A stretch of DNA of 64,000 nucleotides from Qipengyuania qiaonensis (GCF_019711515.1 NZ_JAIGNO010000006.1:1-64000), one strand, 5' to 3'. Shown: positions 8,110 to 15,232, numbered from the stretch's first letter. Numbers and translations: made by a program. The notes: a model not told the origin generated them from the letters alone.

Positions 8110-8376
8110 TCAGCGCCTGTATCCGCGCTTGCGAGCACCGGCAGGTCCCTGCCCAAGTGTTCGTTCGCGGAAGACGATCCGACCCTTGGTCAGATCGTAC
8201 GGCGTCAGTTCGACATGTACGCGGTCTCCGACGACCGATCGGATACGGTAGCGGCGCATTTTGCCCGCTGTGTAGCAGATCAGGCGATGCTCATTATCGA
8301 GGGTGACGCCGAAGCGGCCATCTGGCAGGATCTCGTTGATCTCACCCTCCATCGTAATAAGCTCTTCCTTCGCCAA
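8110..8376 (-). CDS. infA: Translation initiation factor IF-1 paralogue with C-terminal extension
   Basis: An 88-residue S1-fold protein that aligns with bacterial IF-1 over about 70 residues ([20 protein letters not shown], then H-T-A-G-K-M-R-R-like [12 protein letters not shown] and [15 protein letters not shown]). Ordinary IF-1 has 72 residues; this one adds a basic tail ending in [13 protein letters not shown]. The conserved MAKEEL start is encoded by TTG (8374-8376), just after a stop codon. The next ATG (8352) would remove eight conserved residues. IF-1 occupies the A site of the 30S subunit in initiation. As a second copy on an island beside cold-shock genes it may serve translation under stress, which is inference. 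Confidence 0.85.
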   Translation of the reverse strand: MAKEELITMEGEINEILPDGRFGVTLDNEHRLICYTAGKMRRYRIRSVVGDRVHVELTPYDLTKGRIVFRERTLGQGPAGARKRGYRR

Positions 8377-8608
8377 TCAATCATCCCCGCGTACGAAAAA
8401 TCACCCGCGCGGACGGATTCCGCTGCGGAGCCAGGTTAGATGAAATGGAAGTGGCGCCGATCTCGCGCCGAAACGCTAAATGCAGCAATCAAATTCTGTC
8501 GCAAACGACGTAAGGCAATTTCAATATAGCGCCCTGTAAAAAAAATTACAAGGCACTCGGCTCATACGAAATAGTTTATTTTGCCTTGGGTTTTGGGATC
8601 GTAGCTTC

Positions 8609-8824
8609 CTAGGTTGCAGAGTCGGCGCCTGACTGTCTTCGATGCTCGGCCATCGCATCGTCAAGGTTTGTGTAGCTGTATTTCCCTACCCGGTAGTGAG
8701 TTACGCTAACGGCCAAGATGCCTTCGGGCAGTGATCCCTCACGCGAACTCAAGGAACCGCCTTCGCTTTCACATTGACGCGTTGCGGGTGTACCCGGGGC
8801 GGGTTCTGCATCGTTATCGTTCAT
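8609..8824 (-). CDS. Hypothetical small protein
   Basis: A 71-residue protein starting MNDNDAEPAPGTPATRQCES. The first 35 residues look disordered; the C-terminal half (V-S-V-T-H-Y-R-V-G-K-Y-S-Y-T-N-L-D-D-A-M-A-E) could form a small strand-helix unit. ATG 8824 lies one base from the stop of the preceding minus-strand gene (8826-8828), so the two are probably translated together. Function unknown. Confidence 0.55.
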   Translation of the reverse strand: MNDNDAEPAPGTPATRQCESEGGSLSSREGSLPEGILAVSVTHYRVGKYSYTNLDDAMAEHRRQSGADSAT

Positions 8825-8825
8825 G

Positions 8826-9023
8826 TTAGCGGTCGCTCCCTCTAGGATGTTCATCGTCATACCAATCGGTCATATGCCTACCCGCTCTGCTCTGTGCCGC
8901 TCTGATCCGTTTCGCGTAATAGGCGACGAGATCGAAATAGGTTTCGCGCTCTTCCGCCGAGCTTGGCCGCGCGACATTTGCCTTCGCCAGCTCGTGATTG
9001 CGGATCAATTGGTCGAGGGTCAT
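8826..9023 (-). CDS. Hypothetical small protein
   Basis: A 65-residue hydrophilic, helical protein starting MTLDQLIRNHELAKANVARP, with E-R-E-T-Y-F-D-L-V-A-Y-Y-A-K-R-I-R in the middle. It sits directly upstream of the 71-residue gene at 8609-8824 with nearly touching codons, so they form a two-gene unit. I do not recognise a named family. Confidence 0.6.
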   Translation of the reverse strand: MTLDQLIRNHELAKANVARPSSAEERETYFDLVAYYAKRIRAAQSRAGRHMTDWYDDEHPRGSDR

Positions 9024-9092
9024 GACGAAACGGCTCCTCTGGCGCTTAAGGGCTAGAAGGCCGGCGCAAATCGACGCCGACCTTCCAAGGTG

Positions 9093-9341
9093 CTAACCCT
9101 GTTGGGCGCGAGCCTGCTCCTGCTGCGTGTCACCCTGCTGCTGCTGGAGATTCACCGCGCGCATGTCCTGGCCATCGACCTGATTGGTCTCGTAGCCATA
9201 GCGATCGCCGATCTTCGGCACCTGGGATTCCTGTTGCAGATCCGACTTTCCGAATGGGAGAACATTGCCGCCCTTTTCAGGACTGATCGTGCCAGCACCC
9301 TTGCCACTGTCGTAGCTCTTGATCTTGCCGAAATGTGTCAT
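9093..9341 (-). CDS. Divergent cold-shock-domain protein A
   Basis: An 82-residue protein starting MTHFGKIKSYDSGKGAGTIS. It follows the cold-shock fold order (GKIKSYDSGKGAGTISPEKG, then a strand near VLPFGKSDL), but RNP1 has lost its aromatic residues and the tail is very rich in Gln. Its nearest relative in the window is the protein at 10363-10569. Loss of RNP aromatics suggests altered or weak nucleic-acid binding. Its leader shares conserved blocks with that paralogue. Confidence 0.75.
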   Translation of the reverse strand: MTHFGKIKSYDSGKGAGTISPEKGGNVLPFGKSDLQQESQVPKIGDRYGYETNQVDGQDMRAVNLQQQQGDTQQEQARAQQG

Positions 9342-9469
9342 GAGAAACTTCCTTCAACTTCGCGCAGGCCATCATCAGCGATCGCTTGTGCGCGCGCTAA
9401 GAGGCGAAAAAGAAAGAAGGGAAGGCCAAAACTGCCGGCCTTCAGGACCGTCGATCGCGACTGGTAGCT
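9342..9469 (-). promoter_or_regulatory. Leader of cold-shock paralogue A, conserved with leader B
   Basis: On the minus strand the order is block AGCTACCAGTCGC (9469-9457), block CGACGGTCCT (9453-9444), a GAAGGCC / GGCCTTC hairpin (9443-9421) followed by a T-rich tract, then CGCCTCTTAGC (9406-9396). The same blocks and a different hairpin occur before the gene at 10363-10569. The hairpin with its T-run could be a terminator for the gene at 9565 or an attenuator for this leader. Confidence 0.55.
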
Positions 9470-9564
9470 GTTAGAGAGATGGGGAGGACGCTGCCTGAAA
9501 CAAGAGCCCCGGAAAAACAAACTTGCCGCAATCGGAAAATTCGCCCGAACCATTTCGGGTCCGG

Positions 9565-10197
9565 TCATATGCTTTGATTGCCTGGCGTTTTTGCGATGCC
9601 CCATGAAACGCGCGACCAGGCTCGCTCGTGGATAAAATACAAAACGAGCTTGGTGACTATTTCGAGACCACCGATCGACACTGCAGTTGCAACATTTCCC
9701 GTGTAGAACCACGCCAGTGCAAAAGTGTCGAGTGAGGCGATTATTCGCCAGGTTGCGGTCTTTACGCCACTGCGGCGGTTGGTTTCACGCTTGCGATCGC
9801 CGCGCGTCGCAAGCCCCCACTGCATGCCTCCCCAGACCCGTTCGTGAACGAAATACAAGACCATCTTGGTCACAACCTCGGTGATCGCGATATAGCTTGC
9901 AGTCTCCAAGGCCTCGTCTGCTTCCAAACGAAACCCAACAAGCGGACCTAGAAAGGTAATCAGAAGATAGGATAGGATAAGGGTGTCCAGCGTCCCAACC
10001 GCTCGCCAGGAGACCGCTTTGGTAGCCGACCGCCAAACCGAGACCTTCTGCGAGCGGCGCGGCGCCGCCTTTGGGTTTTCCGGTCCAAAGGCAGGCGGTT
10101 CAGGGTGATCCGGAACGGCCTCGCCAAGTCTTCTGGCAAGCTCTGCTGACAGTTTCTGCTTCACGGAAGGAACCACCAGAAGAGCGCAGCCAGACAT
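9565..10197 (-). CDS. Tandem DUF2061 membrane protein
   Basis: A 210-residue protein with two DUF2061 units. The first (about 52-125) has R-S-A-T-K-A-V-S-W-R and L-Y-F-V-H-E-R-V-W-G-G-M-Q-W-G. The second (about 140-205) has R-S-G-V-K-T-A-T-W-R and L-Y-F-I-H-E-R-A-W-S-R-V-S-W-G. Each unit carries two hydrophobic helices, so an inner-membrane protein with four membrane segments is expected. The first 50 residues are a proline-rich cytoplasmic extension. DUF2061 is often a single unit of about 70 residues; the doubled form looks like internal duplication. The function is unknown. Confidence 0.88.
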   Translation of the reverse strand: MSGCALLVVPSVKQKLSAELARRLGEAVPDHPEPPAFGPENPKAAPRRSQKVSVWRSATKAVSWRAVGTLDTLILSYLLITFLGPLVGFRLEADEALETASYIAITEVVTKMVLYFVHERVWGGMQWGLATRGDRKRETNRRSGVKTATWRIIASLDTFALAWFYTGNVATAVSIGGLEIVTKLVLYFIHERAWSRVSWGIAKTPGNQSI

Positions 10198-10362
10198 CCG
10201 AGCGGGAAAAGCACCAAGAAGTAATTCGGCCCGTCAGAACGCTTCGAACTCATCGGGAGAAAAATCGTAAACTCGGCCTGCCGTCGGACCTAGCTGCTTG
10301 TGCAATCTCGGACGACTGGCGCAGCGCGCAACGCCCCAAGACAACTTGTCGGAGAAGGCGCA

Positions 10363-10569
10363 TCAAGCTTTCTGCAGCCTGACGGCCTGAGGTTCGCCGA
10401 GCCGATCGTTTTCGATTTCGTAGCGGACGCGGGTTTCCTCCTTCGGGGTCTCACCTGCCACCCGCATCTCGCTCTTGCGGAAGGGGATCGGATCGTCACC
10501 ATCTTCCGGCCGAATGAAGCCGGTGCCCGTATTCTCGTTGTAATGCTTGATGTGGCCGAAATTCGCCAT
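10363..10569 (-). CDS. Divergent cold-shock-domain protein B
   Basis: A 68-residue cold-shock-fold protein starting MANFGHIKHYNENTGTGFIR, with a partial RNP1 (T-G-T-G-F-I-R) and a strand near I-P-F-R-K-S-E-M. It resembles the 9093-9341 product in length, strand order and the N-terminal F-G-x-I-K-x-Y pattern. The two also share leader sequence, so they probably arose by duplication. Expected to bind RNA; unlike paralogue A it keeps one RNP1 aromatic. Confidence 0.8.
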   Translation of the reverse strand: MANFGHIKHYNENTGTGFIRPEDGDDPIPFRKSEMRVAGETPKEETRVRYEIENDRLGEPQAVRLQKA

Positions 10570-10692
10570 GACTGCGTCCTTCCCATTCTGCGCAGCGCAT
10601 CCGGACGATCGCTGACGTGGCTAAGAGGCGGAAAGAAGGGGATCAGCATCCTTGATGTGAATGCCTAGGACCGTCGGTTGCGACTGGTAGCT
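10570..10692 (-). promoter_or_regulatory. Leader of cold-shock paralogue B
   Basis: On the minus strand it reads AGCTACCAGTCGC (10692-10680), CGACGGTCCT (10676-10667), then a hairpin AAGGAT-gctg-ATCCCCTT followed by CTTTC, then CGCCTCTTAGC (10630-10620). Block order and spacing match the leader at 9342-9469, but the hairpin sequence differs. This pattern suggests that structure, not sequence, is kept. Confidence 0.5.
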
Positions 10693-10761
10693 AGTCCAAA
10701 ATGGTGCTTGTCGTGCGGCAATACAATGCCTGGTATCTTATTGACGGACCGCGAAGGCATC

Positions 10762-11949
10762 CTACGCTGCTGCAACACCAGAACAATAGTCTCCCCACGC
10801 TTCCATCAGCTTGACTCGTGCGCCCGGATTGTCCGGCGTACCGAGATAGGTCGTGCGACGATATGCGGCCTGCACCGCATCGGGCGTCTTATGCGCCAGC
10901 GCCGCTTCAACCACCGCATTCGGGAAGCCTTCGTTAGCGGCCCAGTCGGTAAAGCTAGAGCGGAAACCGTGGACGTGGAAAGGCTCCTGCATGTCGCGCA
11001 TAACCTTCAGCAGCGTCATGTTGGACATGGCCTTACCGGTCATGCCGGGAAAGACCACTTCTGCTCCCTCAAGCCGCATTGCATCCGCCTTCGTAAGGAC
11101 CCTCAAAGCCGGTTCTGAAAGCGGCACGATGTGCGCCCTGCTCCGCTTCATGTGTTCGGCTGGGATTGTCCACAGGCGCTGATCCAGATCGAATTCGTCC
11201 CACTTCGCGAGCCGAACCTCCTGCGAGCGAACGCCAGTCAGAATGAGGAGGTCGAGAGCGAGACGGGAGTAGGATGGCTTGCGGCGCAGCGCGGTCAGGA
11301 ATGAAGGAACGGCGACGTATGGCATCGCTTTGCGGTTTGCCGGTTTCTTGACCTGTCGAGGCAGCCCTCGCCCCGCTTTCAGGCTGCTATTGCCCGATGG
11401 AGCTTCGGTAGAGCGCCACCCCTTTGCGTGGGAGTAGTCGAGCACGGCGCAAATGCGGTTGCGAACCTGACGGGCCGTTTCGGGGATTTCCTGCCAGATC
11501 GGCGTGAGGACCGAGATGATGTCGGCAGCGGTGATCCCGCCGGTCGTCATATCGCCCAGCGTCGGGAACGCGTAATTCTCAAGACTGGCAAGCCACTGGC
11601 GACCGTAGACATCGCTCTTCCAGCCTGCCTCGTTTTCGGAGTGATATTGGATGGCGGCTTCGCGGAAGGTGACCTTGGCGGCCTCCTCGTCCTTGCGCTC
11701 TGTCAGCACATCGCGCTTCTCGACCTTTACGGCCTTCCGCAGTTCCGCCGCCTTGGCGCGCGCTTCAGCCAGCGTGACCAGCTTCGGACTACCCAGTCCG
11801 ATATCCTGACGCTTCCCGTCGCGCTGGATTCGCAGGAGCCAATAAGCTCCTCCTCTTTTGTCGACTCTGAGGACCAATCCGTCGCCATCCTGATAGGTAC
11901 CCGGATTCGCCAAAGCGGCCTTGACCGCAACCGCCGTGAGTTTGCCCAT
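10762..11949 (-). CDS. Tyrosine integrase IntA, P4 type with arm-binding domain
   Basis: A 395-residue integrase. The N-terminal DUF4102/Arm-DNA-binding domain (about 1-90) shows Y-Q-D-G-D-G-L-V-L-R-V and I-G-L-G-S. A SAM-like core-binding domain (about 105-195) and the catalytic domain follow. The first catalytic Arg is in LTGVRSQEVRLAKW, the His-x-x-Arg box in HVHGFRSSFTDWA and the nucleophile Tyr near AAYRRTTY. All key residues look present, so it may be active. Its ATG is 188 bp left of the 28-bp core at 12137, the same arrangement as IntC and tRNA-Tyr. P4-type integrases commonly use tRNA genes. It probably inserts and excises the tra-bearing island. Confidence 0.93.
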   Translation of the reverse strand: MGKLTAVAVKAALANPGTYQDGDGLVLRVDKRGGAYWLLRIQRDGKRQDIGLGSPKLVTLAEARAKAAELRKAVKVEKRDVLTERKDEEAAKVTFREAAIQYHSENEAGWKSDVYGRQWLASLENYAFPTLGDMTTGGITAADIISVLTPIWQEIPETARQVRNRICAVLDYSHAKGWRSTEAPSGNSSLKAGRGLPRQVKKPANRKAMPYVAVPSFLTALRRKPSYSRLALDLLILTGVRSQEVRLAKWDEFDLDQRLWTIPAEHMKRSRAHIVPLSEPALRVLTKADAMRLEGAEVVFPGMTGKAMSNMTLLKVMRDMQEPFHVHGFRSSFTDWAANEGFPNAVVEAALAHKTPDAVQAAYRRTTYLGTPDNPGARVKLMEAWGDYCSGVAAA

Positions 11950-12136
11950 CGGTTACTCCCACATCTTTGCCGCCATTGCGGGAGAACCCAAGTGTGGGAG
12001 GAAGCCACTTTACCCCCACACCTCTCCCACACTACGCTCCGGCTGCAAGCAAACAGAAGCGGTCGAGTGCGGACAATGTAGAGCAGAATACCCTTGGTTT
12101 TCTGCGATTTCTAGAGCTTTTTGGGGATGATGCGAG

Positions 12137-12164
12137 AAAGGGCGGTGGTGGACAGGGCTGGATT
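12137..12164. repeat. 28-bp attachment-site core, left copy
   Basis: An exact copy of positions 25515-25542. The last 19 bases equal the 3' end of tRNA-Tyr (part of the T-arm, acceptor strand and CCA). After the repeat the sequence departs from tRNA, so this copy is an att junction and not a gene. It divides island 2 from island 1. Confidence 0.92.
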
Positions 12165-12375
12165 ATCAGCCACATGCAAGAAAACACGTTAAATCAGTAG
12201 CTTGCCGAAAGGATGCTATGCCCGTCGTGATACCCCGTTGTAGCACTAAGAGCAAGGTTAGAAACACAAACCGGGATTAGAACTAAGGTTCGACCTAGGA
12301 GTACGGCATTCGGCGCGATAAGTTCGTAGTGCCTATTTTCCGCGATCTGCCGACAGTCTGAAATAGGCAAGCCTG

Positions 12376-12717
12376 TCAGTAAGGCCAGTGAGCGAACCAT
12401 AGCCAAAGGGTCATGCCCAAAGTCAGCACATCAAGCACCGGCTCCACCGCAAAGAAGAACGCGAACCTGGGTGGATTGGCCAACATACCCCCTAGGAACC
12501 CCGCTCCTAGAATAATCGGCAGGGCATAATACCAGTCGAGCGAAGAAAATCCCCAGAGGATCAGGACCCAGAAGCACAGCCCCGCTAGAAATCCGATCAC
12601 GTCGCGGACGGCATTCACTTGATTAAGCGGGCGATGAACATGACCGCGCATCGCTAAGAGCGTGACGCGCCCCACGAGAGCCGATGTGAGCATCGCTAAT
12701 CCGAAAATGATTTCCAT
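12376..12717 (-). CDS. Small membrane protein, unknown
   Basis: A 113-residue protein with about four hydrophobic segments (G-L-A-M-L-T-S-A-L-V-G-R near 5-20, then near 42-62, 65-82 and 90-110). The segment L-N-Q-V-N-A-V-R-D-V-I-G links the first two. GGGGG lies about 10 bp before the ATG. It is the first gene inside the left end of island 1 and reads outwards. I recognise no family; small multi-pass proteins at element edges are sometimes exclusion or abortive-infection factors, but nothing here shows that. The stretch 12165-12375 holds no convincing gene. Confidence 0.65.
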   Translation of the reverse strand: MEIIFGLAMLTSALVGRVTLLAMRGHVHRPLNQVNAVRDVIGFLAGLCFWVLILWGFSSLDWYYALPIILGAGFLGGMLANPPRFAFFFAVEPVLDVLTLGMTLWLWFAHWPY

Positions 12718-12925
12718 GGCTTAAGTCCCCCTTTCTCATCACCATAACGCGGGGCGAATGTTGGGCAATCACCGGGCTGCAATGTTTCCCCGACCTGAAA
12801 TTGGTGTGCTGACGAGAGGGCAGACCTCCGACCATATATAAGGGCGCTTCCCCCCGTACCCCCTGCCCAGCCCGCATGGGAAAATACAGCAACTCGCCCT
12901 CTCCAACCCTGTTCTTTATGAGTAT

Positions 12926-13026
12926 ACCCTAGCAGGACGTCCTATGTGGCTGCATATTCTGTCCGATTAGGGTTGACTTCTGAATTATCGGACGTATTTA
13001 TCCCAACATCTAGACCCTAATAGGAC
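12926..13026. promoter_or_regulatory. Three copies of ACCCTANNNGGAC before the serine recombinase: res/operator candidate
   Basis: Copies at 12926-12938 (plus), 12961-12973 (inverted, plus strand GTCCGATTAGGGT) and 13014-13026 (plus) lie in the 323-bp gap 12718-13040. A partial fourth, ACCCTAATAG, is at 13663-13672 after the gene. A promoter-like TTGACT (12973-12978) with a weak -10 ATTTAT 17 bp later lies between the second and third copies. The last copy is 15 bp before the ATG. This fits recombinase subsites or an autoregulatory operator. Confidence 0.6.
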
Positions 13027-13040
13027 AAGGAGCCTGTCTC

Positions 13041-13613
13041 ATGGTTGATGTTGGTTACGCCCGCGTGTCGAGCGTCGGGCAATCGCTGGACCTGCAAGAG
13101 GATGCCCTCACGCAAGCCGGGTGCAGCAAGATATTCAAAGAGAAGAAAAGCGGGAGGCGGGCAGCAGATCGAGAGGAACTCAATGCCGCCCTGGACTACG
13201 TCCGGGAGGGCGACACGCTGGTAGTCACCCGGTTGGACCGCTTGGCGCGCTCGGTAATCGACCTACATAAGCTGGTGGAGACACTGACGGCAAAGGGCGT
13301 CGGCTTCCGTGTCCTCCAGCAATCGGGGATCGACACCACCAGTTCCACCGGCAAGCTCACTCTAGGCATTCTCGCAGCCGTGGCGGAGTTTGAGGCCGAC
13401 ATTCGGGCAGAGCGACAACGGGACGGCATAGCAGCAGCGAAGGCCAAGGGCGTCTATAGGGGGAGGAAACCCAGCGTGGACCCTGCCGAGGTCAAGCGCC
13501 TGCTTGCAGAGGGCACCCGCCCGGTAGACGTGGCAAAGCAACTAGGGTGCGCCCGTTCAACGGTGTACCGGCTCGCAGCCGAAGAAAACGAGGGCACGGC
13601 ACTAGAAGCGTGA
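13041..13613 (+). CDS. Serine recombinase (resolvase/invertase family)
   Basis: A 190-residue small serine recombinase. The catalytic domain (about 1-140) has the nucleophile Ser in YARVSSVGQS and the Arg cluster in RLDRLARS. The long E helix carries A-E-F-E-A-D-I-R-A-E-R. The C-terminal helix-turn-helix (about 145-185) shows V-A-K-Q-L-G-C-A-R-S-T-V-Y-R. This is the usual size for Tn3-type resolvases and Hin/Gin invertases. Repeats resembling binding subsites flank the gene. In island 1 it could resolve dimers of the excised circle, invert a segment or repress its own promoter. No transposase accompanies it, so a plain Tn3 transposon is unlikely. Confidence 0.93.
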   Translation: MVDVGYARVSSVGQSLDLQEDALTQAGCSKIFKEKKSGRRAADREELNAALDYVREGDTLVVTRLDRLARSVIDLHKLVETLTAKGVGFRVLQQSGIDTTSSTGKLTLGILAAVAEFEADIRAERQRDGIAAAKAKGVYRGRKPSVDPAEVKRLLAEGTRPVDVAKQLGCARSTVYRLAAEENEGTALEA

Positions 13614-13675
13614 TAACCCTGTATTACTCCCGCACTTGATACATGGTGCAAGTTTACATGCCACCCTAATAGTGT

Positions 13676-13692
13676 GGAAATACCCTGCAACA
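13676..13692. repeat. Direct repeat flanking the xis-intB module, left copy
   Basis: Reads GGAAATACCCTGCAACA. It matches 15216-15232 at 16 of 17 bases. Together they bracket the HTH, xis and intB genes. They could be arm-type integrase sites or borders of an ancestral mini-element. Confidence 0.5.
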
Positions 13693-13750
13693 AATTGTAG
13701 CACCTAACTTTGATTTATTCTTGCTAGGACGCCCGGTTCAATTAAACGGG

Positions 13751-13766
13751 GTGCTATCACTAGCAC
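13751..13766. promoter_or_regulatory. Palindromic operator candidate before the small HTH gene
   Basis: A perfect inverted repeat GTGCTA-tcac-TAGCAC ends 12 bp before the ATG at 13779, overlapping the expected promoter or leader. The CGGAG ribosome site follows directly. It could be the operator of the product encoded next. Confidence 0.5.
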
Positions 13767-13778
13767 GGAGAAACGACA

Positions 13779-14060
13779 ATGCCGCAAGCATTCAATAACA
13801 CTCGCCACGCCGACCTCGTGAACCTCATTGCGACCTATCTTGAGGACAGTGGCCGCTCCGCTCGCTGGTTCGGCCTTAGGATCGCCAAGGACGCCCGTTT
13901 GGTTCCTCACCTAGCGCGCGGACAGGAATTTCCTTCCAGCGTCCTTGTAGCCGCCTGTGAGCATATCCTCGCGTTCTACCAGCGGGAGGCTCTATCGGAG
14001 GTAGCGTTTGCCGATCAGGTTATTCGACCGGCGCGCCTGCCCATGCCACTAGCGGCCTGA
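13779..14060 (+). CDS. Small helix-turn-helix-like protein
   Basis: A 93-residue protein starting MPQAFNNTRHADLVNLIATY. Residues about 25-70 (S-A-R-W-F-G-L-R-I-A-K-D-A-R-L-V-P-H-L-A-R-G) resemble the short XRE-like DNA-binding fold common in alphaproteobacterial elements. It ends two bases before the xis start and so is probably cotranscribed with xis and intB. A perfect palindrome lies in its leader. A role as regulator of the integration module is likely but not proved. Confidence 0.65.
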   Translation: MPQAFNNTRHADLVNLIATYLEDSGRSARWFGLRIAKDARLVPHLARGQEFPSSVLVAACEHILAFYQREALSEVAFADQVIRPARLPMPLAA

Positions 14061-14062
14061 CC

Positions 14063-14347
14063 ATGGCGAAGCCCTACACTCCCGCCTCCCTAGCCGACCG
14101 CTGGGGCTGCTCGACCACCCTCATTTATGACCTGCTGAACAGCAAGCAGCTTCCCGGCTTCAAGCTGGGCAAGCTGTGGCGCATCAAGGCAGATGCCGTG
14201 GAGGCTTACGAATGCAACCCGACTACACCCTTGGACGGCTTACCCGACGACGCCGCGACGGCTCCACCTACTGGTCCTTCTGTATCGTCTGGCGGGACAG
14301 CGATGGACGCCGCCGCCGCTGCTCGCTTGGCACGACTGATAAAGTAA
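14063..14347 (+). CDS. Excisionase-like helix-turn-helix protein, overlapping intB
   Basis: A 94-residue protein whose first ~52 residues form a MerR/excisionase-type winged helix (S-L-A-D-R-W-G-C-S-T-T-L-I-Y-D-L-L, then G-F-K-L-G-K-L-W-R-I-K). The rest (P-T-T-P-L-D-G-L-P-D-D-A and on) is low-complexity Ala/Pro sequence that exists because intB is read in another frame from 14212. The overlap is 136 bp. The product should bind DNA near an att site and steer IntB towards excision, as the class does. It starts two bases after the preceding gene. Confidence 0.8.
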   Translation: MAKPYTPASLADRWGCSTTLIYDLLNSKQLPGFKLGKLWRIKADAVEAYECNPTTPLDGLPDDAATAPPTGPSVSSGGTAMDAAAAARLARLIK

Positions 14348-15216
14348 CTGCCGACGCATTGGCCCGACAGGTTTGGGCCAGCCTCTCCGCAGAACGTCCG
14401 CTAGATACCGTAGGCGACATTGTGGAAGCCTACCTCGACAGCCTGAATGGCGAGCGACAGGAGCGCCGCAAGCGCGAGGCGTGGGCAGCAGCGAAGCCCT
14501 ACTGGGGCAGGCTCAAGCCCGCTACCATCGACGAGGCGGTATCCCTCGCCTACCCAGCGTGGCGCAAGCGAGCGGCCAACACGATACGACAGGAGCTATC
14601 CCTTGTCCGCACTGCCCTTAACTGGGCGGCGGCGGGGAAGCGCCTGGACGATGTGCCCAAGATCACCCTGCCGCCCATGCAAGAGACAAGCGTGGGCCAT
14701 CTGTCCAAGGATGAGTTCCGGCGTCTGCTGGACGGCTGCGAGCGTCCCCATGTGAAGCTGTTCGCCATGCTCGGCGTGACCACCGGGGGCCGCAAGTCTG
14801 CCTTGCTGCAAGCCAAGTGGGATCAGGTCGATTTCCAACGGGGGCTATTCAACCTTAACCCGGAGGGCCGCAAGCAGAACAGCAAGCACCGGGCCACCGT
14901 GCCACTGAACGACCTGATTTTGAATGCTTTACGCGAGGCCAAGCAAGCGGCCCTGACTGACTATGTGATAGAGCATAACGGGAAGCCGCTGCTCGACATC
15001 AAGAAAGGGTTCGCCGCCGCTGCCAAGCGGGCGAACTTGAAGGCTCATCCGCACATGCTCCGGCACAGCGCCGCAGTGTGGATGGCGGAGGACCGGGTGC
15101 CAATGGCAGAGATTGCCAGCTTCCTTGGCCACAGGGACATAAGCGTCACCGCGCGGGTGTATGCCCGGTTCAACCCGGATTATCTCCGGGGCGCTGCCGA
15201 GAGCCTTTGCTGGTAG
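14212..15216 (+). CDS. Tyrosine recombinase IntB
   Basis: A 334-residue integrase of phage type without the P4 arm domain. The start ATG at 14212 (MQPDYTLGRLTRRRRDGSTY) lies within xis; an in-frame upstream start at 14176 is less likely. An N-terminal strand-rich segment (about 1-50) may bind arm sites, a core-binding domain lies about 65-150 and the catalytic domain about 165-330. Catalytic residues are Arg in TTGGRKSALLQ, the H-x-L-R-H box in HPHMLRHSAAVW, His in FLGHRDIS and Tyr in ARVYARF. All are present. It is the third tyrosine recombinase in the window and lies inside island 1, far from tRNA-Tyr, so its target is probably another site. Confidence 0.92.
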   Translation: MQPDYTLGRLTRRRRDGSTYWSFCIVWRDSDGRRRRCSLGTTDKVTADALARQVWASLSAERPLDTVGDIVEAYLDSLNGERQERRKREAWAAAKPYWGRLKPATIDEAVSLAYPAWRKRAANTIRQELSLVRTALNWAAAGKRLDDVPKITLPPMQETSVGHLSKDEFRRLLDGCERPHVKLFAMLGVTTGGRKSALLQAKWDQVDFQRGLFNLNPEGRKQNSKHRATVPLNDLILNALREAKQAALTDYVIEHNGKPLLDIKKGFAAAAKRANLKAHPHMLRHSAAVWMAEDRVPMAEIASFLGHRDISVTARVYARFNPDYLRGAAESLCW

Positions 15217-15232
15217 GAAATAGCCTGCAACA
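15216..15232. repeat. Direct repeat flanking the xis-intB module, right copy
   Basis: Reads GGAAATAGCCTGCAACA, one base different from 13676-13692. It begins on the last base of the intB stop codon. Confidence 0.5.

Larger units (their letters stand above)
1..12164. mobile_element. Island 2: mobilisable integrative element, right part (left end outside window)
   Basis: Its right end is defined by the 28-bp core at 12137-12164, with the tyrosine integrase IntA reading leftwards from it. It carries oriT, traA, traC and traD, so it could be mobilised or conjugative, and a cargo of regulatory and cold-shock genes. The left boundary is not in the window. Whether all of 4.6-10.7 kb belongs to the same element is inference. 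Confidence 0.6.

Noticed and set aside
12194..12406. A 70-codon minus-strand frame at the left end of island 1
   Set aside because: It overlaps the end of the membrane-protein gene, has no ribosome site and no recognisable pattern.
13041..13613. Serine recombinase as part of a Tn3-type transposon
   Set aside because: No TnpA gene or 38-bp-type inverted ends are visible around it.
12921..13672. Short repeats as a CRISPR array
   Set aside because: Only three to four 13-bp copies, in both orientations and with irregular spacing; no cas genes. No CRISPR array was seen anywhere in the window.
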